Position numbers and translations under genes: made by a program. From Sphingomonas jeddahensis (GTDB taxonomy: Bacteria > Pseudomonadota > Alphaproteobacteria > Sphingomonadales > Sphingomonadaceae): a DNA stretch of 64,000 bases. This document shows positions 49,492 through 59,056 of this stretch, in pieces. Under the pieces are notes generated by a model. That model was not told the DNA's origin, made no database searches, and saw only the letters and a list, made by a program, of their open reading frames with translations. The DNA lies in NCBI RefSeq assembly GCF_001981525.1, contig NZ_MPSB01000004.1, positions 1 through 64,000 of the forward strand. Direction: 5' to 3'. Positions within the stretch are counted from its first letter, which is position 1; each line of letters starts with the position of its first letter.

Positions 49492-50928
49492 ATGCGGGCG
49501 TTGGGCTGGCTGTATCTGCTTGCGATCGCTGGTCTGGCGGCCGCGCAGATCCAACTGGGCGCGAGCCCGTGGCTGCTCGCCGTTCTGGTGCTGATCGCGC
49601 TGACCGTGGCGTTACCCTTGGCCAGTGATGCGTGGCGCGTGTCGGACGGGCTCTACGCCATCATGACGGTGTATTTCGGCAGCGGCAGCCTGCTGATAAA
49701 GACCGCGGCGGGGCAGCCGGTGCAATCGAACCTGCACGTGCCCGACCTGTCGGCGGGGTATCTGCTCGCCGGCTTCGCCTCGATCACGATCGGCTATGGC
49801 TTGAGCCAGAAAGTGCGCTGGCCGCTGCGCTTTGCCGAGCAGTTGCGTACGGTAACCGACGATGGCGCGAACCTTCAGCGATTCGCGCTTCCTGTGTTCG
49901 CGCTCGGGGCGCTGTTCCTGTTCTTGCAGACGCAGTTTCGCGGCAATGCGGTGAACGGCGGGTTTGAGGCCGGGTTCGGCGGATTTGGCGCTTTCTATCC
50001 GCTGCTGCCGCTCGGTGCGGCGATGCAGGCGGCGTTGGTGGCGCGGGCGTATCGCGGGCGCTGGCGGCATGGGGTGGTGCTGGCGATGATGGGGCTCGTT
50101 ATCCTGGCGCTGTCGCTGGCGGATAATACCAAGCGCACCTTGTTCGATTTCATGTTTGTGGTGGCGCTGGCCTTTGTCGCGCTGGGCGGGCGGGGGCGCT
50201 GGGTGTGGATCGTGCCGGGCGCGGTCGGCGCGGCGCTGGCATTGGTGCTGCTGGTGCCGGCGATCCAGATCGTGCGGACGCAGGCGGATGTGCGCGGCCC
50301 GGCGCGGATCGGCGCGACGTGGCAGGTGCTCTATGCGCATGGCTTCGACCCCGCCCGCCTCGCCCGCACGGGTGAGCGCGTGGCGACGGGGTATCAGCGT
50401 GCGTGGCGTGGCAGCTATGTCTATCCGCTGACCTGGAACGTCGAGCGGTTCACCATGATCCTGCCGATCGATCAGGTCGCGCGGGCGCTCGATACGCGCG
50501 GCACCATGGGAGGGGCGGACCTGTGGCGCGATCCGGCGGAGACGTTGCTGCCCGGATTCCTGATCCGCAAGACGCTGGTCACGGCGCCGGATCGGATCGC
50601 CTGGCATTATGGCTTTCGCGCCAAAGGATCGATCGCGCGGCCGGTGGTGGGGCTGGTGGCGAGCAGTTTGGCGGCGTTCGGGCTTATTGGCGTGCTGCTG
50701 TTGCCGGCGCTGGTGGTGGCGATGACCTTTGTCGCGCTCGATCTGGTCGGGGGGCGGCTGGCGGGGAATGCCTGGGCGGTGTTTCTGCTGGCGACCACCG
50801 CCTTTCTGGCGGAGCGTGAGGTCAGCACGACGTTGTCGTTCTTCTGCCGCAGCTTCCCGTTCATCCTGCTCACCGGAGGCGTGCTGTTACTGCTCCGACG
50901 GCGAGGGCGCGGCGAGCAGCGCGCGTAG
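49492..50928 (+). CDS. Wzy-like polysaccharide polymerase (membrane protein)
   Basis: Polytopic inner-membrane protein, 478 residues, about 11-13 hydrophobic segments, with one long loop at about 265-380 (TQADVRGPARIG ... GYQRAWRGSYVYPLTWNVER). This is the usual plan of O-antigen/EPS polymerases, which lack strong sequence motifs. Location between transferases and a flippase supports the call, but an O-antigen ligase-type or unrelated membrane protein is possible. The ATG 49492 was chosen over an earlier one (49447) that lies in spacer. It ends inside the convergent GT4 gene, sharing 42 bp. Confidence 0.7.
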   Translation: MRALGWLYLLAIAGLAAAQIQLGASPWLLAVLVLIALTVALPLASDAWRVSDGLYAIMTVYFGSGSLLIKTAAGQPVQSNLHVPDLSAGYLLAGFASITIGYGLSQKVRWPLRFAEQLRTVTDDGANLQRFALPVFALGALFLFLQTQFRGNAVNGGFEAGFGGFGAFYPLLPLGAAMQAALVARAYRGRWRHGVVLAMMGLVILALSLADNTKRTLFDFMFVVALAFVALGGRGRWVWIVPGAVGAALALVLLVPAIQIVRTQADVRGPARIGATWQVLYAHGFDPARLARTGERVATGYQRAWRGSYVYPLTWNVERFTMILPIDQVARALDTRGTMGGADLWRDPAETLLPGFLIRKTLVTAPDRIAWHYGFRAKGSIARPVVGLVASSLAAFGLIGVLLLPALVVAMTFVALDLVGGRLAGNAWAVFLLATTAFLAEREVSTTLSFFCRSFPFILLTGGVLLLLRRRGRGEQRA

Positions 50929-51921
50929 ATTGGCGACGAAGGCGGCGTTGGAATATTGGCGCTCCACCTTGGCGCGGCCGGTGGCGCCCATGCGCGCGGC
51001 TAGCTCTGGGTCGTCGAGCAGCTCCCGCAATCGGGCGGCGAGCGCTTGTATGTCGGTGGGGTCGACGGTGAAGCCGTCCACGCCATCGGCGATCACCTCG
51101 CCAGCCCCACCGTGGCGAGAGCCGATCACGGGAAGGCCGCGCGCCCAGGCCTCGAGATAGACGATCCCGAAGCCTTCCTTCGAGGAGGGAAGCGCGAACA
51201 CGGCGGCGTCGGCATAGGCGCGCGCCAGCGTCCCTGCGTCCACCGCGCCGGGGAGCGCAACGCGGTCCGCGATCCTAAGCGTCGCGGCAAGGGCGCGCAG
51301 TTCGTCGCGCAGGGGCCCGTCTCCGATGACCACGAGCCGGGCGGCGGGCACCAGCGGCAGCGCGCGGATCAGCTTGTCGAGGTGCTTTTCGCGTTCACCG
51401 GCGCCGAGCCGCGCCACAGCGAGGATGGTGCGGCCGCTGGGTGGCGGCGGTTGGGGTGGAAGATCGACAGCGTTGGGGAAGAGCGAGAAGCGGTCGTCGT
51501 CGAGGCCGAAGGCAGTTGCCATGCGTGCCTGGGAAAAGCGGCTAACGATGGCGACGCGATCGATGGTGCGGCGCAGGAGTGACGGCTCCCAGCGGCGAAC
51601 CGATCGATAGGTCGGATCACCCCACACTTCGATCCCGTGTGCGAACAGGATGCGACGGCCGCGCGGGCGAAGCAATCGGTGGAGAAGCGCCAGCGGGAGG
51701 AGGTTGATGTGGCCGATCAGCAGTACGTCCGCCGAGCGGAGCGCAGTCAGCATTCGCCGCGTGAAGCCGCGGTGCCCGTCGTCCGCGAGCATCGCAACCG
51801 TGAATGCCCCCCCGAGTTCGGCAAGCGCGGCGGTGACGCGGCGATTGAAGCCCTGAATGCCCCCATGCCCCGACGCCGACAGGCCGACGAACAGGACGCG
51901 CGCGCTTCCTTCAGCCATCAC
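50887..51921 (-). CDS. Family 4 glycosyltransferase
   Basis: GT-B transferase, 344 residues. SARVLFVGLSASGHGGIQGF has the GG loop of family 4, followed by ILFAHGIEVWGDP, ILAVARLGAGEREKHLDKLI and the E-x7-E segment LPSSKEGFGIVYLEAWARG. It starts at GTG 51921 or ATG 51918, overlapping the end of the flippase gene by up to 11 bp, so it is the second gene of a flippase-transferase unit. The last 42 bp overlap the convergent polymerase gene. Donor sugar unknown. Confidence 0.9.
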   Translation of the reverse strand: MMAEGSARVLFVGLSASGHGGIQGFNRRVTAALAELGGAFTVAMLADDGHRGFTRRMLTALRSADVLLIGHINLLPLALLHRLLRPRGRRILFAHGIEVWGDPTYRSVRRWEPSLLRRTIDRVAIVSRFSQARMATAFGLDDDRFSLFPNAVDLPPQPPPPSGRTILAVARLGAGEREKHLDKLIRALPLVPAARLVVIGDGPLRDELRALAATLRIADRVALPGAVDAGTLARAYADAAVFALPSSKEGFGIVYLEAWARGLPVIGSRHGGAGEVIADGVDGFTVDPTDIQALAARLRELLDDPELAARMGATGRAKVERQYSNAAFVANLRALLAAPSPSEQ

Positions 51922-53194
51922 GACGGCGCCATGCCCGAAAGCACAAGGGGATCATCGCGACATGCGCGCCGAGCAGCGCCAGCGCGACGCCGCTGAGGCC
52001 GAAGCGCTGGGAGAGCGGGTAGCACCCCGCGAGCGCAACTATCGCGAGAGCAGCGAAGGCAAGCGTTACGCCGCGGTGGCGGTTTACCGCGGCGACGGGG
52101 GTGAACAGCGCGGACCACAGCATCTCCGCGGTTACGCCGGCCACTAACAGGAGGAAGAAGGGCTGTGCGACCTGCACCGCACCGTGCGTCAGGAGCGGAA
52201 GAACAATCGGCGCGACCGCCAGCACCGCGAGCACATAGGCGAGCGTCGCCGCGAGCGTGACTCCGGCTTGCATCCGGAACAACCGCTCCGCCGCCCGCCG
52301 ATCGCCCGCACCGGCGAGCGCGGAGAATTCGCTGACGACGCTGTTGTTGATCATGTTCACCGCCGCCGCGCCGAGCCGCGCCACCGTGCGCGAGGTGGCG
52401 AACGCGACCGTCGCCGCCGGGCCGAGCAGCGCGCCGATGACCAGCACCGGGCCCTGGACCAGCAAGGCCTGGCCCGCCGGCAGCGCGGTATAGGCCAGCG
52501 CGGGGCGCCATAGCCCCGCAAGCGTTGCGCGGCTCGCCTGTGTCCAGCCGAGCCGCAGCCATGCCGATCGCGCGCGCAACCAGCGATAGCTGGCAACGAG
52601 GAACAGGAGCCGCGCGGCCACCATCGCCGCCGCCGCCGCGACCATGCCGCCGCCCGCGAGCGCCGCCAGCGCGATTGCGACACCCTCGCCAAGTCGCGCC
52701 GTTGCCGCCCAGCCAGCTTCGCTGGCGGGGCGGTTCTCCGATCGGATGCCGGCGCAGACGAGCAGAAAGAATTGGTTCAGCAGGACATTGAGCGCCATCA
52801 GCAGCAGCGCCGCGCGCGTGGATGCCTGGGGTATGACCGGCAGATCCAGCGCCAGGATCAGAACGGCGCTGGCGGCCAGAAGCAGGGGCAAGGCGGCGCT
52901 CAGCACGGCGAAGACGCTGTGGAAGACTCGCACGGCCTCATCGCGGCGACCGGCGGCGACCGCAATCACCATCGCGTTCTTGGCGACAAAGGTGAAACCC
53001 AGATCGCTGAACGTCAGGTAGAAAGGAATGGCGGACAGCACCAGCCACGCACCGTACACTTGCGTGCCCCAGGCGTGGAGCAGGAGGGGGACGAGTGCGA
53101 CCTGAACCGCGACGGTCACGACCTGGCCATAGGCGTGCGCCGACAGCGTTCGGCCGAGCCGCAATGCCGTGCCGCGATCAATCGTCCGGATCAC
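51911..53194 (-). CDS. Wzx-like polysaccharide flippase
   Basis: MATE/MOP-superfamily membrane protein, 427 residues, about 12 hydrophobic segments and few charges between them. The sequence starts LRLGRTLSAHAYGQVVTVAV and includes TFSDLGFTFVAKNAMVIAVA, as in O-antigen and EPS flippases (RfbX/Wzx). It would move a lipid-linked repeat unit to the periplasmic face for the Wzy-like polymerase encoded nearby. It is upstream of and overlaps the GT4 gene. The 142 bp beyond it before the epoxide hydrolase gene show no feature. Confidence 0.85.
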   Translation of the reverse strand: MIRTIDRGTALRLGRTLSAHAYGQVVTVAVQVALVPLLLHAWGTQVYGAWLVLSAIPFYLTFSDLGFTFVAKNAMVIAVAAGRRDEAVRVFHSVFAVLSAALPLLLAASAVLILALDLPVIPQASTRAALLLMALNVLLNQFFLLVCAGIRSENRPASEAGWAATARLGEGVAIALAALAGGGMVAAAAAMVAARLLFLVASYRWLRARSAWLRLGWTQASRATLAGLWRPALAYTALPAGQALLVQGPVLVIGALLGPAATVAFATSRTVARLGAAAVNMINNSVVSEFSALAGAGDRRAAERLFRMQAGVTLAATLAYVLAVLAVAPIVLPLLTHGAVQVAQPFFLLLVAGVTAEMLWSALFTPVAAVNRHRGVTLAFAALAIVALAGCYPLSQRFGLSGVALALLGAHVAMIPLCFRAWRRRDG

Positions 53195-53336
53195 CTGTCA
53201 CCCCGCACGACAACGCCCCCACTTGTCGCAACCGGTGAGTGCGATCGATCGCGCTCGTGAGCAAGCGCGAAGTGATCCCGCGTCCGTGCGAATCGACAGT
53301 AGCAGGGTGGTCAGGCCGGCGCTGCGAACGGTGGGT

Positions 53337-54302
53337 TCACCCCAGCCGTTGCAGCCAATCCACCAACAGCCGATTGACCTCTCCCGGCCGCTCCTGCTGC
53401 GTCCAATGACCGCAGCCGTCGAGAAGGTGGCCTTCGACGTTCGGGACATGCGGGCGCATCAACGCGATTGGGTCTGATACCGCGCCGAACAGCGTCGTGG
53501 CCGGATCCTTGGTGCCGCCGATGAACAGCGCGGGTTGTTCGATGCGCCGATCCTTGAACAATTGCAGCCATTCAAAGTCGCGCTCGTGATTGCGATAGCG
53601 GCTGATCGGGCCGAAGAACCCTGACGCTTCGAACTCGGCGACGTAATAATCGAGGTCTTCAGACGTCAGCCAGGCGGGAAATGGATCGGGATCGACCATC
53701 TGGTCCAGCAATGTCGCGCCGGCGGGCTTGTTCGGCCAGGTGCCGTCGGGCGCATCGCCCGAGATGGCATAATAGAATTTGCGCAGGAAGTCGCGAACGT
53801 CGCCTTCGGCCTCGGCCTCCGCTGGGCCAACCTTCTGGAACCACTCCTGGTAGAAGAAGCGGCCCTTGTTGGTGAAGGCCTGGCGGAACACCTCGGTGAA
53901 CGGGCGGTTCGGCACGCCGGCATAGGGCACCGACAGCGCCGCTACCGCCTTGAACCGCTCGGGCCGCGTGAGCGCCGAGTTCCACACCTGCGGCGCCCCC
54001 CAGTCATGACCGACGAGGATCGCCGGTGTCTCCGGCTGGAGCGCCTCAGCCACCCCCGTGATATCCGCGACGAGCTGCTCCATGGCATAATCCTCGACGC
54101 GCGCCGGCTTGTCCGATCCGCCATAGCCCCGCACGTCGATCGCGGCGGCGGTGAAGCCGGCTGCAGCGACTGGCCCGAGCTGATGTCGCCACGAATACCA
54201 GCTTTCGGGAAACCCATGGACCATCAGCACGAGCGGGCCCGTTCCTTCCACGGCCGTACGGATCCGCACCGGCCCGGTGTCGATCATCCGGAAATCGGGC
54301 AT
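53337..54302 (-). CDS. Alpha/beta hydrolase, epoxide hydrolase type
   Basis: Alpha/beta-hydrolase of the soluble epoxide hydrolase group, 321 residues. The oxyanion motif HGFPES is at 29-34, nucleophile Asp100 lies in VGHDWGAPQVW, the acid is probably Asp in GGTKDPA (about 266) and the base His is in GCGHWTQQE (about 300). Tyr in the cap (WYSWRHQL; RFFYQEWFQ) may activate the epoxide. The ATG 54302 follows GGGAGAG; an upstream ATG at 54341 is rejected for poor context. No signal peptide. It is divergent from the DUF2490 gene. It may act with the P450 encoded 37 kb away, but nothing ties them. Confidence 0.9.
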   Translation of the reverse strand: MPDFRMIDTGPVRIRTAVEGTGPLVLMVHGFPESWYSWRHQLGPVAAAGFTAAAIDVRGYGGSDKPARVEDYAMEQLVADITGVAEALQPETPAILVGHDWGAPQVWNSALTRPERFKAVAALSVPYAGVPNRPFTEVFRQAFTNKGRFFYQEWFQKVGPAEAEAEGDVRDFLRKFYYAISGDAPDGTWPNKPAGATLLDQMVDPDPFPAWLTSEDLDYYVAEFEASGFFGPISRYRNHERDFEWLQLFKDRRIEQPALFIGGTKDPATTLFGAVSDPIALMRPHVPNVEGHLLDGCGHWTQQERPGEVNRLLVDWLQRLG

Positions 54303-54371
54303 CGCATCTCTCCCTGACATTTTGTTGCTATGGTGGTGCAAAGCATGACGAGCTGATGACGGCGCGGCTAG

Positions 54372-55064
54372 ATGACGATCATGTCAGGTCGCTTTCTCCT
54401 CTCCAGCCTCGCCGCGGCGCTCGCCGCCAGCCCCGCGGTTGCGCAAACCTCTCACGATGAGGGCGTGTGGATCAACGGCACGGTGATGGGAAAGGTCGAC
54501 GGGCCCATCGTCTTTTTCGCCGAGGTGCAGCCGCGGATCACCGAAGGCGTGTCGCGAATGACGCAGCTGCTGTTGCGGCCCGCGGTGGGCTATGCGGTGT
54601 CGAAGGATCTCACCGTCTATCAGGGCTATGCTCGGGTGATCGATCCGATCGAAGGCGGCGCGGACTTGCACGAGGATCGGCTATTCCAGCAAGTGACGTG
54701 GAACGTCGGCACGATCGGCAAGCTGGAGGTGCAATCGCGGACGCGGTTCGAGCAGCGCTGGCGATCGGATGGCCCGGGCGTGTCGCTGCGGGCGCGGCAG
54801 ATGATGCGGGCCGAATATCCGCTGGCACCGGGCACCCGGCGAGTCGCGGCAGTGAGCTCGGTGGAAGGATTCGTCGGGTTGAAATCGGCGCGGTGGGGCG
54901 GGGTCGAGGGGTTCGACCAGCTGCGCACGTTCGTGGGGCTGGAGATCCCGCTGCCAGGGGCGTCGACCATCGAGGCGGGATATTTGAACCAGACGCGTGA
55001 CGCGGCGGGGCGGCGGGTGAACATGACGCATGTGGCGTCAGTGAGCGTGTTCATCCGGTTGTAG
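54372..55064 (+). CDS. DUF2490 exported protein
   Basis: Exported protein of the DUF2490 family, 230 residues, with a signal peptide (MSGRFLLSSLAAALAASPAV, cleaved near VAQ). The mature part is alternating beta strands (VFFAEVQPRITEGVSRMTQL, then SRTRFEQRWRSDGPGVSLRA) ending in aromatic SVSVFIRL, which fits a small outer-membrane beta-barrel. The start codon may be ATG 54372 or ATG 54381 (MSGRF). Function unknown for the family. It stands alone with palindromic DNA downstream. Confidence 0.82.
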   Translation: MTIMSGRFLLSSLAAALAASPAVAQTSHDEGVWINGTVMGKVDGPIVFFAEVQPRITEGVSRMTQLLLRPAVGYAVSKDLTVYQGYARVIDPIEGGADLHEDRLFQQVTWNVGTIGKLEVQSRTRFEQRWRSDGPGVSLRARQMMRAEYPLAPGTRRVAAVSSVEGFVGLKSARWGGVEGFDQLRTFVGLEIPLPGASTIEAGYLNQTRDAAGRRVNMTHVASVSVFIRL

Positions 55065-55199
55065 GTCGGGGAGGCTGGCCGGCTGGCGGACTGAACCGGC
55101 TTGAGTGCGAGCTTCGTTCGGGTCGCTAGCCGTCTTACGGACACTTGATCTGCCGCGGGCCGGGGCCTTTCGTCGATCGCGCCGGTCTCACGAACGCTG

Positions 55200-55294
55200 C
55201 GTCACCAAGGCCCTGTGCCGGGGTCCACTGTTCCGCGAACGCCAGAGCTTGAGGTGTGCGGCCCGGTGGATGCCGGGACAAGGCCCGGCATGAC
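55200..55294. repeat. Paired palindromic element, family B (copy B7)
   Basis: Left half 55200-55227 (CGTCACCAAGGCCCTGTGCC, ending GGGGTCCA), 39-nt spacer, right half 55267-55294 (TGGATGCCGGGAC to GGCATGAC). Spacer ends match copy B6. It occupies the middle of the 349-bp gap between the DUF2490 and ctaD genes; the remainder shows nothing else except the ctaD terminator. Confidence 0.82.
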
Positions 55295-55353
55295 TGCGGT
55301 GCTGACGGATACGTTCCAGCACTAGCGACGATGATCTCTTAGTCCCATCCCCC

Positions 55354-55392
55354 ACAAACGAAAACGCCCCGCGAGTTTCCTCGCGGGGCGCT
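55354..55392 (-). terminator. Rho-independent terminator after ctaD
   Basis: CGCCCCGCGA (55365-55374) pairs perfectly with TCGCGGGGCG (55381-55390); the loop is six nt. On the minus strand the stem is followed by TTTTCGTTTGTG. It separates ctaD from any downstream cox genes. Confidence 0.88.
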
Positions 55393-55413
55393 TCTGTCAC
55401 CGGAACCGGGCGA

Positions 55414-57093
55414 TCAATGGTGCTTGTCGTCCCCGATCACCGGCAGCGTCTCGAACTGGTGGAACGGCGGCGGCGAGGACAGGGTCCACTCCAGCGTCGT
55501 CGCACCTTCACCCCAGGGATTGTCGGGGGCCTTCTTACCCGCCATCAGCGACCAGATCACGTTAACGAAGAAGATCAACATGCCGGCCGCCATGATCTCG
55601 TAGCCGAGCGTCGCGACGCCATTCCAATGCGCGTAGGCATCCGGATAATCCGGGTAGCGCCGCGGCATGCCCTGAAGTCCAAGGAAGTGCATCGGGAAGA
55701 ACAGGATGTTCACGCCGATGAAGAACACCCAGAAGTGCAATTGGCCCAGAAGCTCGTTGTACATCCTGCCCGACATTTTCGGGAACCAGTAATAGAAGCC
55801 GGCGAACAGCGCGAACACGGCACCCAGCGACAGCACATAGTGGAAGTGCGCCACCACATAATAGGTGTCGTGCATGTAATCATCGACGCCGCCGTTGGCG
55901 AGCACCACGCCCGTCACGCCGCCCACGGTGAACATGAAGATGAAGCCGATCGCCCAGACCATCGGCGTCTTGAAGGTGAGCGAGCCCCCCCACATCGTTG
56001 CGATCCAGGAGAAGATCTTGATGCCGGTCGGCACCGCGATCACCATCGTTGCCGCCGTGAAGTACATCTTGACGTTCACCGACAGGCCGACCGCGAACAT
56101 GTGGTGCGCCCACACGACGAAGCCGACGACGCCGATCGCCACCATTGCATAGGCCATGCCGAGATAGCCGAACACCGGCTTGCGGCTGAACGTCGCGATG
56201 ATGTGGCTGATGATGCCGAAGCCCGGCAGGATCATGATGTACACTTCGGGGTGACCGAAGAACCAGAACAGATGCTGGTAGAGCAACGGATCGCCGCCGC
56301 CGGCCGGATCGAAGAAGGTGGTGCCGAAGTTACGATCGGTCAGCAGCATGGTGATCGCCGCGGCGAGCACCGGCAGCGCCAACAGAAGCAGGAAAGCGGT
56401 GACCAGCACCGACCAGGCGAACAGCGGCATCTTGTGCAGCGTCATGCCCGGCGCGCGCATGTTGAAGATGGTGGTGATGAAGTTGATCGCACCCAGGATC
56501 GACGACGCACCCGACAAGTGGAGCGACAGGATCGCCATGTCGACCGAAGGTCCTGGCTCGCCATAAGTGGAGAGCGGTGCATAGACCGTCCAGCCAGTGC
56601 CCGCCCCCGCGCCGAAGAACGGCGAGGCGAGGAGCAGCATGAACGATGGGACCAGCAGCCAGAAGCTGATGTTGTTCATACGTGGGAAGGCCATGTCCGG
56701 CGCGCCGATCATCAGCGGCACGAACCAGTTGCCGAAGCCGCCGATCATCGCCGGCATGACCATGAAGAACACCATGATCAGACCGTGCGCGGTGATCAGC
56801 ACGTTCCACAGGTGCAGCGCCTCGTCGAACGTGCCCTGCCCGTGCAGCATCGCCAGCCAGGTCGGCAGATACTGGATGCCCGGATCGCGCAATTCAACGC
56901 GCATCAGGCCCGAGATCGCCCCGCCGATGATCCCCGCGCAAATCGCGAAGATCAAATACAGCGTGCCGATGTCCTTGTGGTTCGTCGACATGAACCAGCG
57001 CTGGAAGAACGCCGGCTTGTGATCCGCATCATGGTGATGCGCGTGGTCGTCATGCGCCTGGAAGGCGGACGGGTGAAGTGCGGTATCGGTCAT
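55414..57093 (-). CDS. ctaD: Cytochrome c oxidase subunit I
   Basis: Catalytic subunit of the aa3-type haem-copper oxidase, 559 residues, 12 membrane helices. The conserved regions are present: helix II heme a ligand in [18 protein letters not shown]; helix [15 protein letters not shown] with the CuB His and cross-linked Tyr (K-channel); WAHHMFAVG, the two further CuB histidines; helix [16 protein letters not shown] with haem a3 and haem a ligands. The N-terminal His/Asp-rich segment ([13 protein letters not shown]) is a variable extension. ctaC precedes it by 5 bp. A terminator follows, so subunit III and assembly genes lie elsewhere. Confidence 0.97.
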   Translation of the reverse strand: MTDTALHPSAFQAHDDHAHHHDADHKPAFFQRWFMSTNHKDIGTLYLIFAICAGIIGGAISGLMRVELRDPGIQYLPTWLAMLHGQGTFDEALHLWNVLITAHGLIMVFFMVMPAMIGGFGNWFVPLMIGAPDMAFPRMNNISFWLLVPSFMLLLASPFFGAGAGTGWTVYAPLSTYGEPGPSVDMAILSLHLSGASSILGAINFITTIFNMRAPGMTLHKMPLFAWSVLVTAFLLLLALPVLAAAITMLLTDRNFGTTFFDPAGGGDPLLYQHLFWFFGHPEVYIMILPGFGIISHIIATFSRKPVFGYLGMAYAMVAIGVVGFVVWAHHMFAVGLSVNVKMYFTAATMVIAVPTGIKIFSWIATMWGGSLTFKTPMVWAIGFIFMFTVGGVTGVVLANGGVDDYMHDTYYVVAHFHYVLSLGAVFALFAGFYYWFPKMSGRMYNELLGQLHFWVFFIGVNILFFPMHFLGLQGMPRRYPDYPDAYAHWNGVATLGYEIMAAGMLIFFVNVIWSLMAGKKAPDNPWGEGATTLEWTLSSPPPFHQFETLPVIGDDKHH

Positions 57094-57098
57094 GATCT

Positions 57099-58274
57099 TT
57101 AGCGTCCCGTGTCGCCGGTGCCGCCCGGATTACCGGTGGCGCCCTGCGGCGAAGTGGCGGGCTCGGCCGTGACGTTCTGCGTCGGGCCGGTCATATTATC
57201 GGCGGTGCCGGCATCCTCCAGCGCACCGGCGGAATTGTCGGCACCGGGCTGCGGGATCTCGGCCGAGGATGCCTGACCGGCAGCCGGCATCGACCCGCCC
57301 TTGCTGCGGACCCAGGCCGCGAATTGCGCCGGCGGCACGGCCTCAACCGCGATCGGCATGTACGCGTGGCGCGCGCCGCACAGTTCCGAACATTGGCCAA
57401 AATAGACGCCGGGCTTCTCGATGGTGAAGCTCGTCTCGTTGAGGCGGCCCGGCACCGCGTCCAGCTTGATCCAGAAGGCGGGCATTGCCCAGCTGTGGAT
57501 CACGTCGTTGGCGGTGGTGATGAGGCGGATCGGCACGCCGACCGGCAGAACGATTCGGTTATCGGTGGCAAGGAGACGCGGACCATCGGCATCGGTGCGG
57601 AAGCGCTGGCCCGGCTCGACCTCGTTCTGCTCCTTCAGCATGTTGGCGGTGATCTCAATCCCGCCATGATCCGGATATTGGTAGCTCCAATACCATTGGT
57701 TGCCGATCGCCTTCAGCGTCACCGCGCCCGAGGGCGCCGGCTTGAACTGTGCGGACAACAGCCCGATCGAGGGCACCGCAATCGCGACCAGGATCAGCAC
57801 GGGCGCGAGCGTCCACACCACTTCGATAGCGGTATTGTGGCTGGTCTTCGACGGGATCGGGTTGCGCGCCTGCCGGTAGCGAATCGCCACCCACACCAGC
57901 AACACCAACACCAGCACGCAGATCGCCACGATCAGCGGCAGCAGGATGTTGTTGTGGAAATCCATGGCGCGCTGACCATTTTCGGTCACCTGCGGCTGGA
58001 TCGACATCAAGCGATCGGTCGGGCGGCCGACCAGCGGATTGCCCGCCACCGTCGGTGCGCCGTCGGCGGCGATTGCCGGCGCGGCTGGTGCGGCATCAGG
58101 TGCCTGCTCCGCCACTGCGGCAGAATTGCCGATTGTCGCTTCGGCGGGTGCGCTTGCGGCATTGCCTGCCGTTGCTGCGGCCTCCCCCGGTGCTGCCGGC
58201 TGGGCGACGGCGGGCGAAAGCCCGGCCAGCGCGAGCCCAGCGGCCAGCATCCATCCCTTGAATGCGCTTCTCAT
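57099..58274 (-). CDS. ctaC: Cytochrome c oxidase subunit II with low-complexity ends
   Basis: CuA-carrying subunit, 391 residues, longer than usual. The core has two membrane helices (about 108-130 and 155-178) and a periplasmic cupredoxin domain with the CuA ligands in the segment [13 protein letters not shown] and aromatic/acidic docking residues ([14 protein letters not shown]). Signal peptide at 8-25. Between it and the first helix lies an Ala/Pro/Gly-rich stretch of about 65 residues, and the last 60 are Gly/Thr/Asn/Ala-rich (ending [10 protein letters not shown]). The ATG at 58274 (MRSAFKGWM) was chosen over ATG 58340. It is the first gene of the ctaC-ctaD unit. Confidence 0.95.
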   Translation of the reverse strand: MRSAFKGWMLAAGLALAGLSPAVAQPAAPGEAAATAGNAASAPAEATIGNSAAVAEQAPDAAPAAPAIAADGAPTVAGNPLVGRPTDRLMSIQPQVTENGQRAMDFHNNILLPLIVAICVLVLVLLVWVAIRYRQARNPIPSKTSHNTAIEVVWTLAPVLILVAIAVPSIGLLSAQFKPAPSGAVTLKAIGNQWYWSYQYPDHGGIEITANMLKEQNEVEPGQRFRTDADGPRLLATDNRIVLPVGVPIRLITTANDVIHSWAMPAFWIKLDAVPGRLNETSFTIEKPGVYFGQCSELCGARHAYMPIAVEAVPPAQFAAWVRSKGGSMPAAGQASSAEIPQPGADNSAGALEDAGTADNMTGPTQNVTAEPATSPQGATGNPGGTGDTGR

Positions 58275-58471
58275 CCGTACGGTAACCTTGCCTCTCCGTG
58301 CGTGAATCCGTGCAACCCCCTGCGCGGACCCCTTGGACATTGCAGCCTATACGGAGGGGTTTCGCGCGCCTCAAGCACGCATGTCGCTTTATTTAAGGCC
58401 CTTTGCCCGCCGCTCCGTTGCGCGCGTGGGCCGGCATCCGTATCTCGTGCGGCGATACGAAAGGGCGATGC

Positions 58472-59056
58472 GTGACGGACGACGAGGTTCTGGCGGAGTT
58501 TCGGGCTGCGGATGCGCTTCTGGAAGGTCATTTCATCCTGTCCTCCGGCCTGCGCTCCTCGCGTTACCTCCAGTGCGCGCGTGTGCTGATGGACCCGCGG
58601 CGCGGCGCGCGGCTCGCCGAAGCGCTCGCCGAGCGTATCCCTGCCGAACTGCGCAATCGCATCTCCGCGGTGGTCTCGCCGGCGATGGGCGGGGTGATCG
58701 CTGGGCACGAGATGGCGCGCGCGCTGGGCGTCGAGGCGATGTTCGTCGAGCGGCCGACCGGCGCGTTCGAGCTGCGGCGTGGCTTCCGGCTCGAGCAAGG
58801 GCAGGAGGTGCTGATGATGGAGGACGTCGTCACCACCGGATTGTCGTCGCGCGAGGCGATCAAGGCGATCGAGGCAGCCGGCGGGCGCGTGATCGCCGGC
58901 GCGGCGCTGGTCGACCGGTCAAACGGGGCAGCGGATATCGGCGTGCCCTTCTTTCCGCTGATCCGGCTCGACGTGCCGACTTATGAGGCAGATGCGCTGC
59001 CGCCCGAACTGGCCGCGATCCCGGCGATCAAGCCGGGCAGCCGGGCGGCGGCGTGA
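58472..59056 (+). CDS. pyrE: Orotate phosphoribosyltransferase
   Basis: Pyrimidine biosynthesis enzyme converting orotate and PRPP to OMP, 194 residues. The PRPP-binding loop is [18 protein letters not shown] (the DVVTTG core), and the N-terminal substrate region is [20 protein letters not shown]. It begins at GTG 58472 after AAAGGG (58460-58465), giving the family's normal start [10 protein letters not shown]; earlier in-frame ATGs lie in the upstream spacer. The stop overlaps the pdxJ start (GTGA). Divergent from ctaC. Confidence 0.93.
   Translation: MTDDEVLAEFRAADALLEGHFILSSGLRSSRYLQCARVLMDPRRGARLAEALAERIPAELRNRISAVVSPAMGGVIAGHEMARALGVEAMFVERPTGAFELRRGFRLEQGQEVLMMEDVVTTGLSSREAIKAIEAAGGRVIAGAALVDRSNGAADIGVPFFPLIRLDVPTYEADALPPELAAIPAIKPGSRAAA

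Noticed and set aside
55417..57102. A 561-codon plus-strand frame over ctaD
   Set aside because: Almost exactly mirrors ctaD and is extremely rich in Arg, His and Glu, as expected for the complement of a membrane-protein gene.
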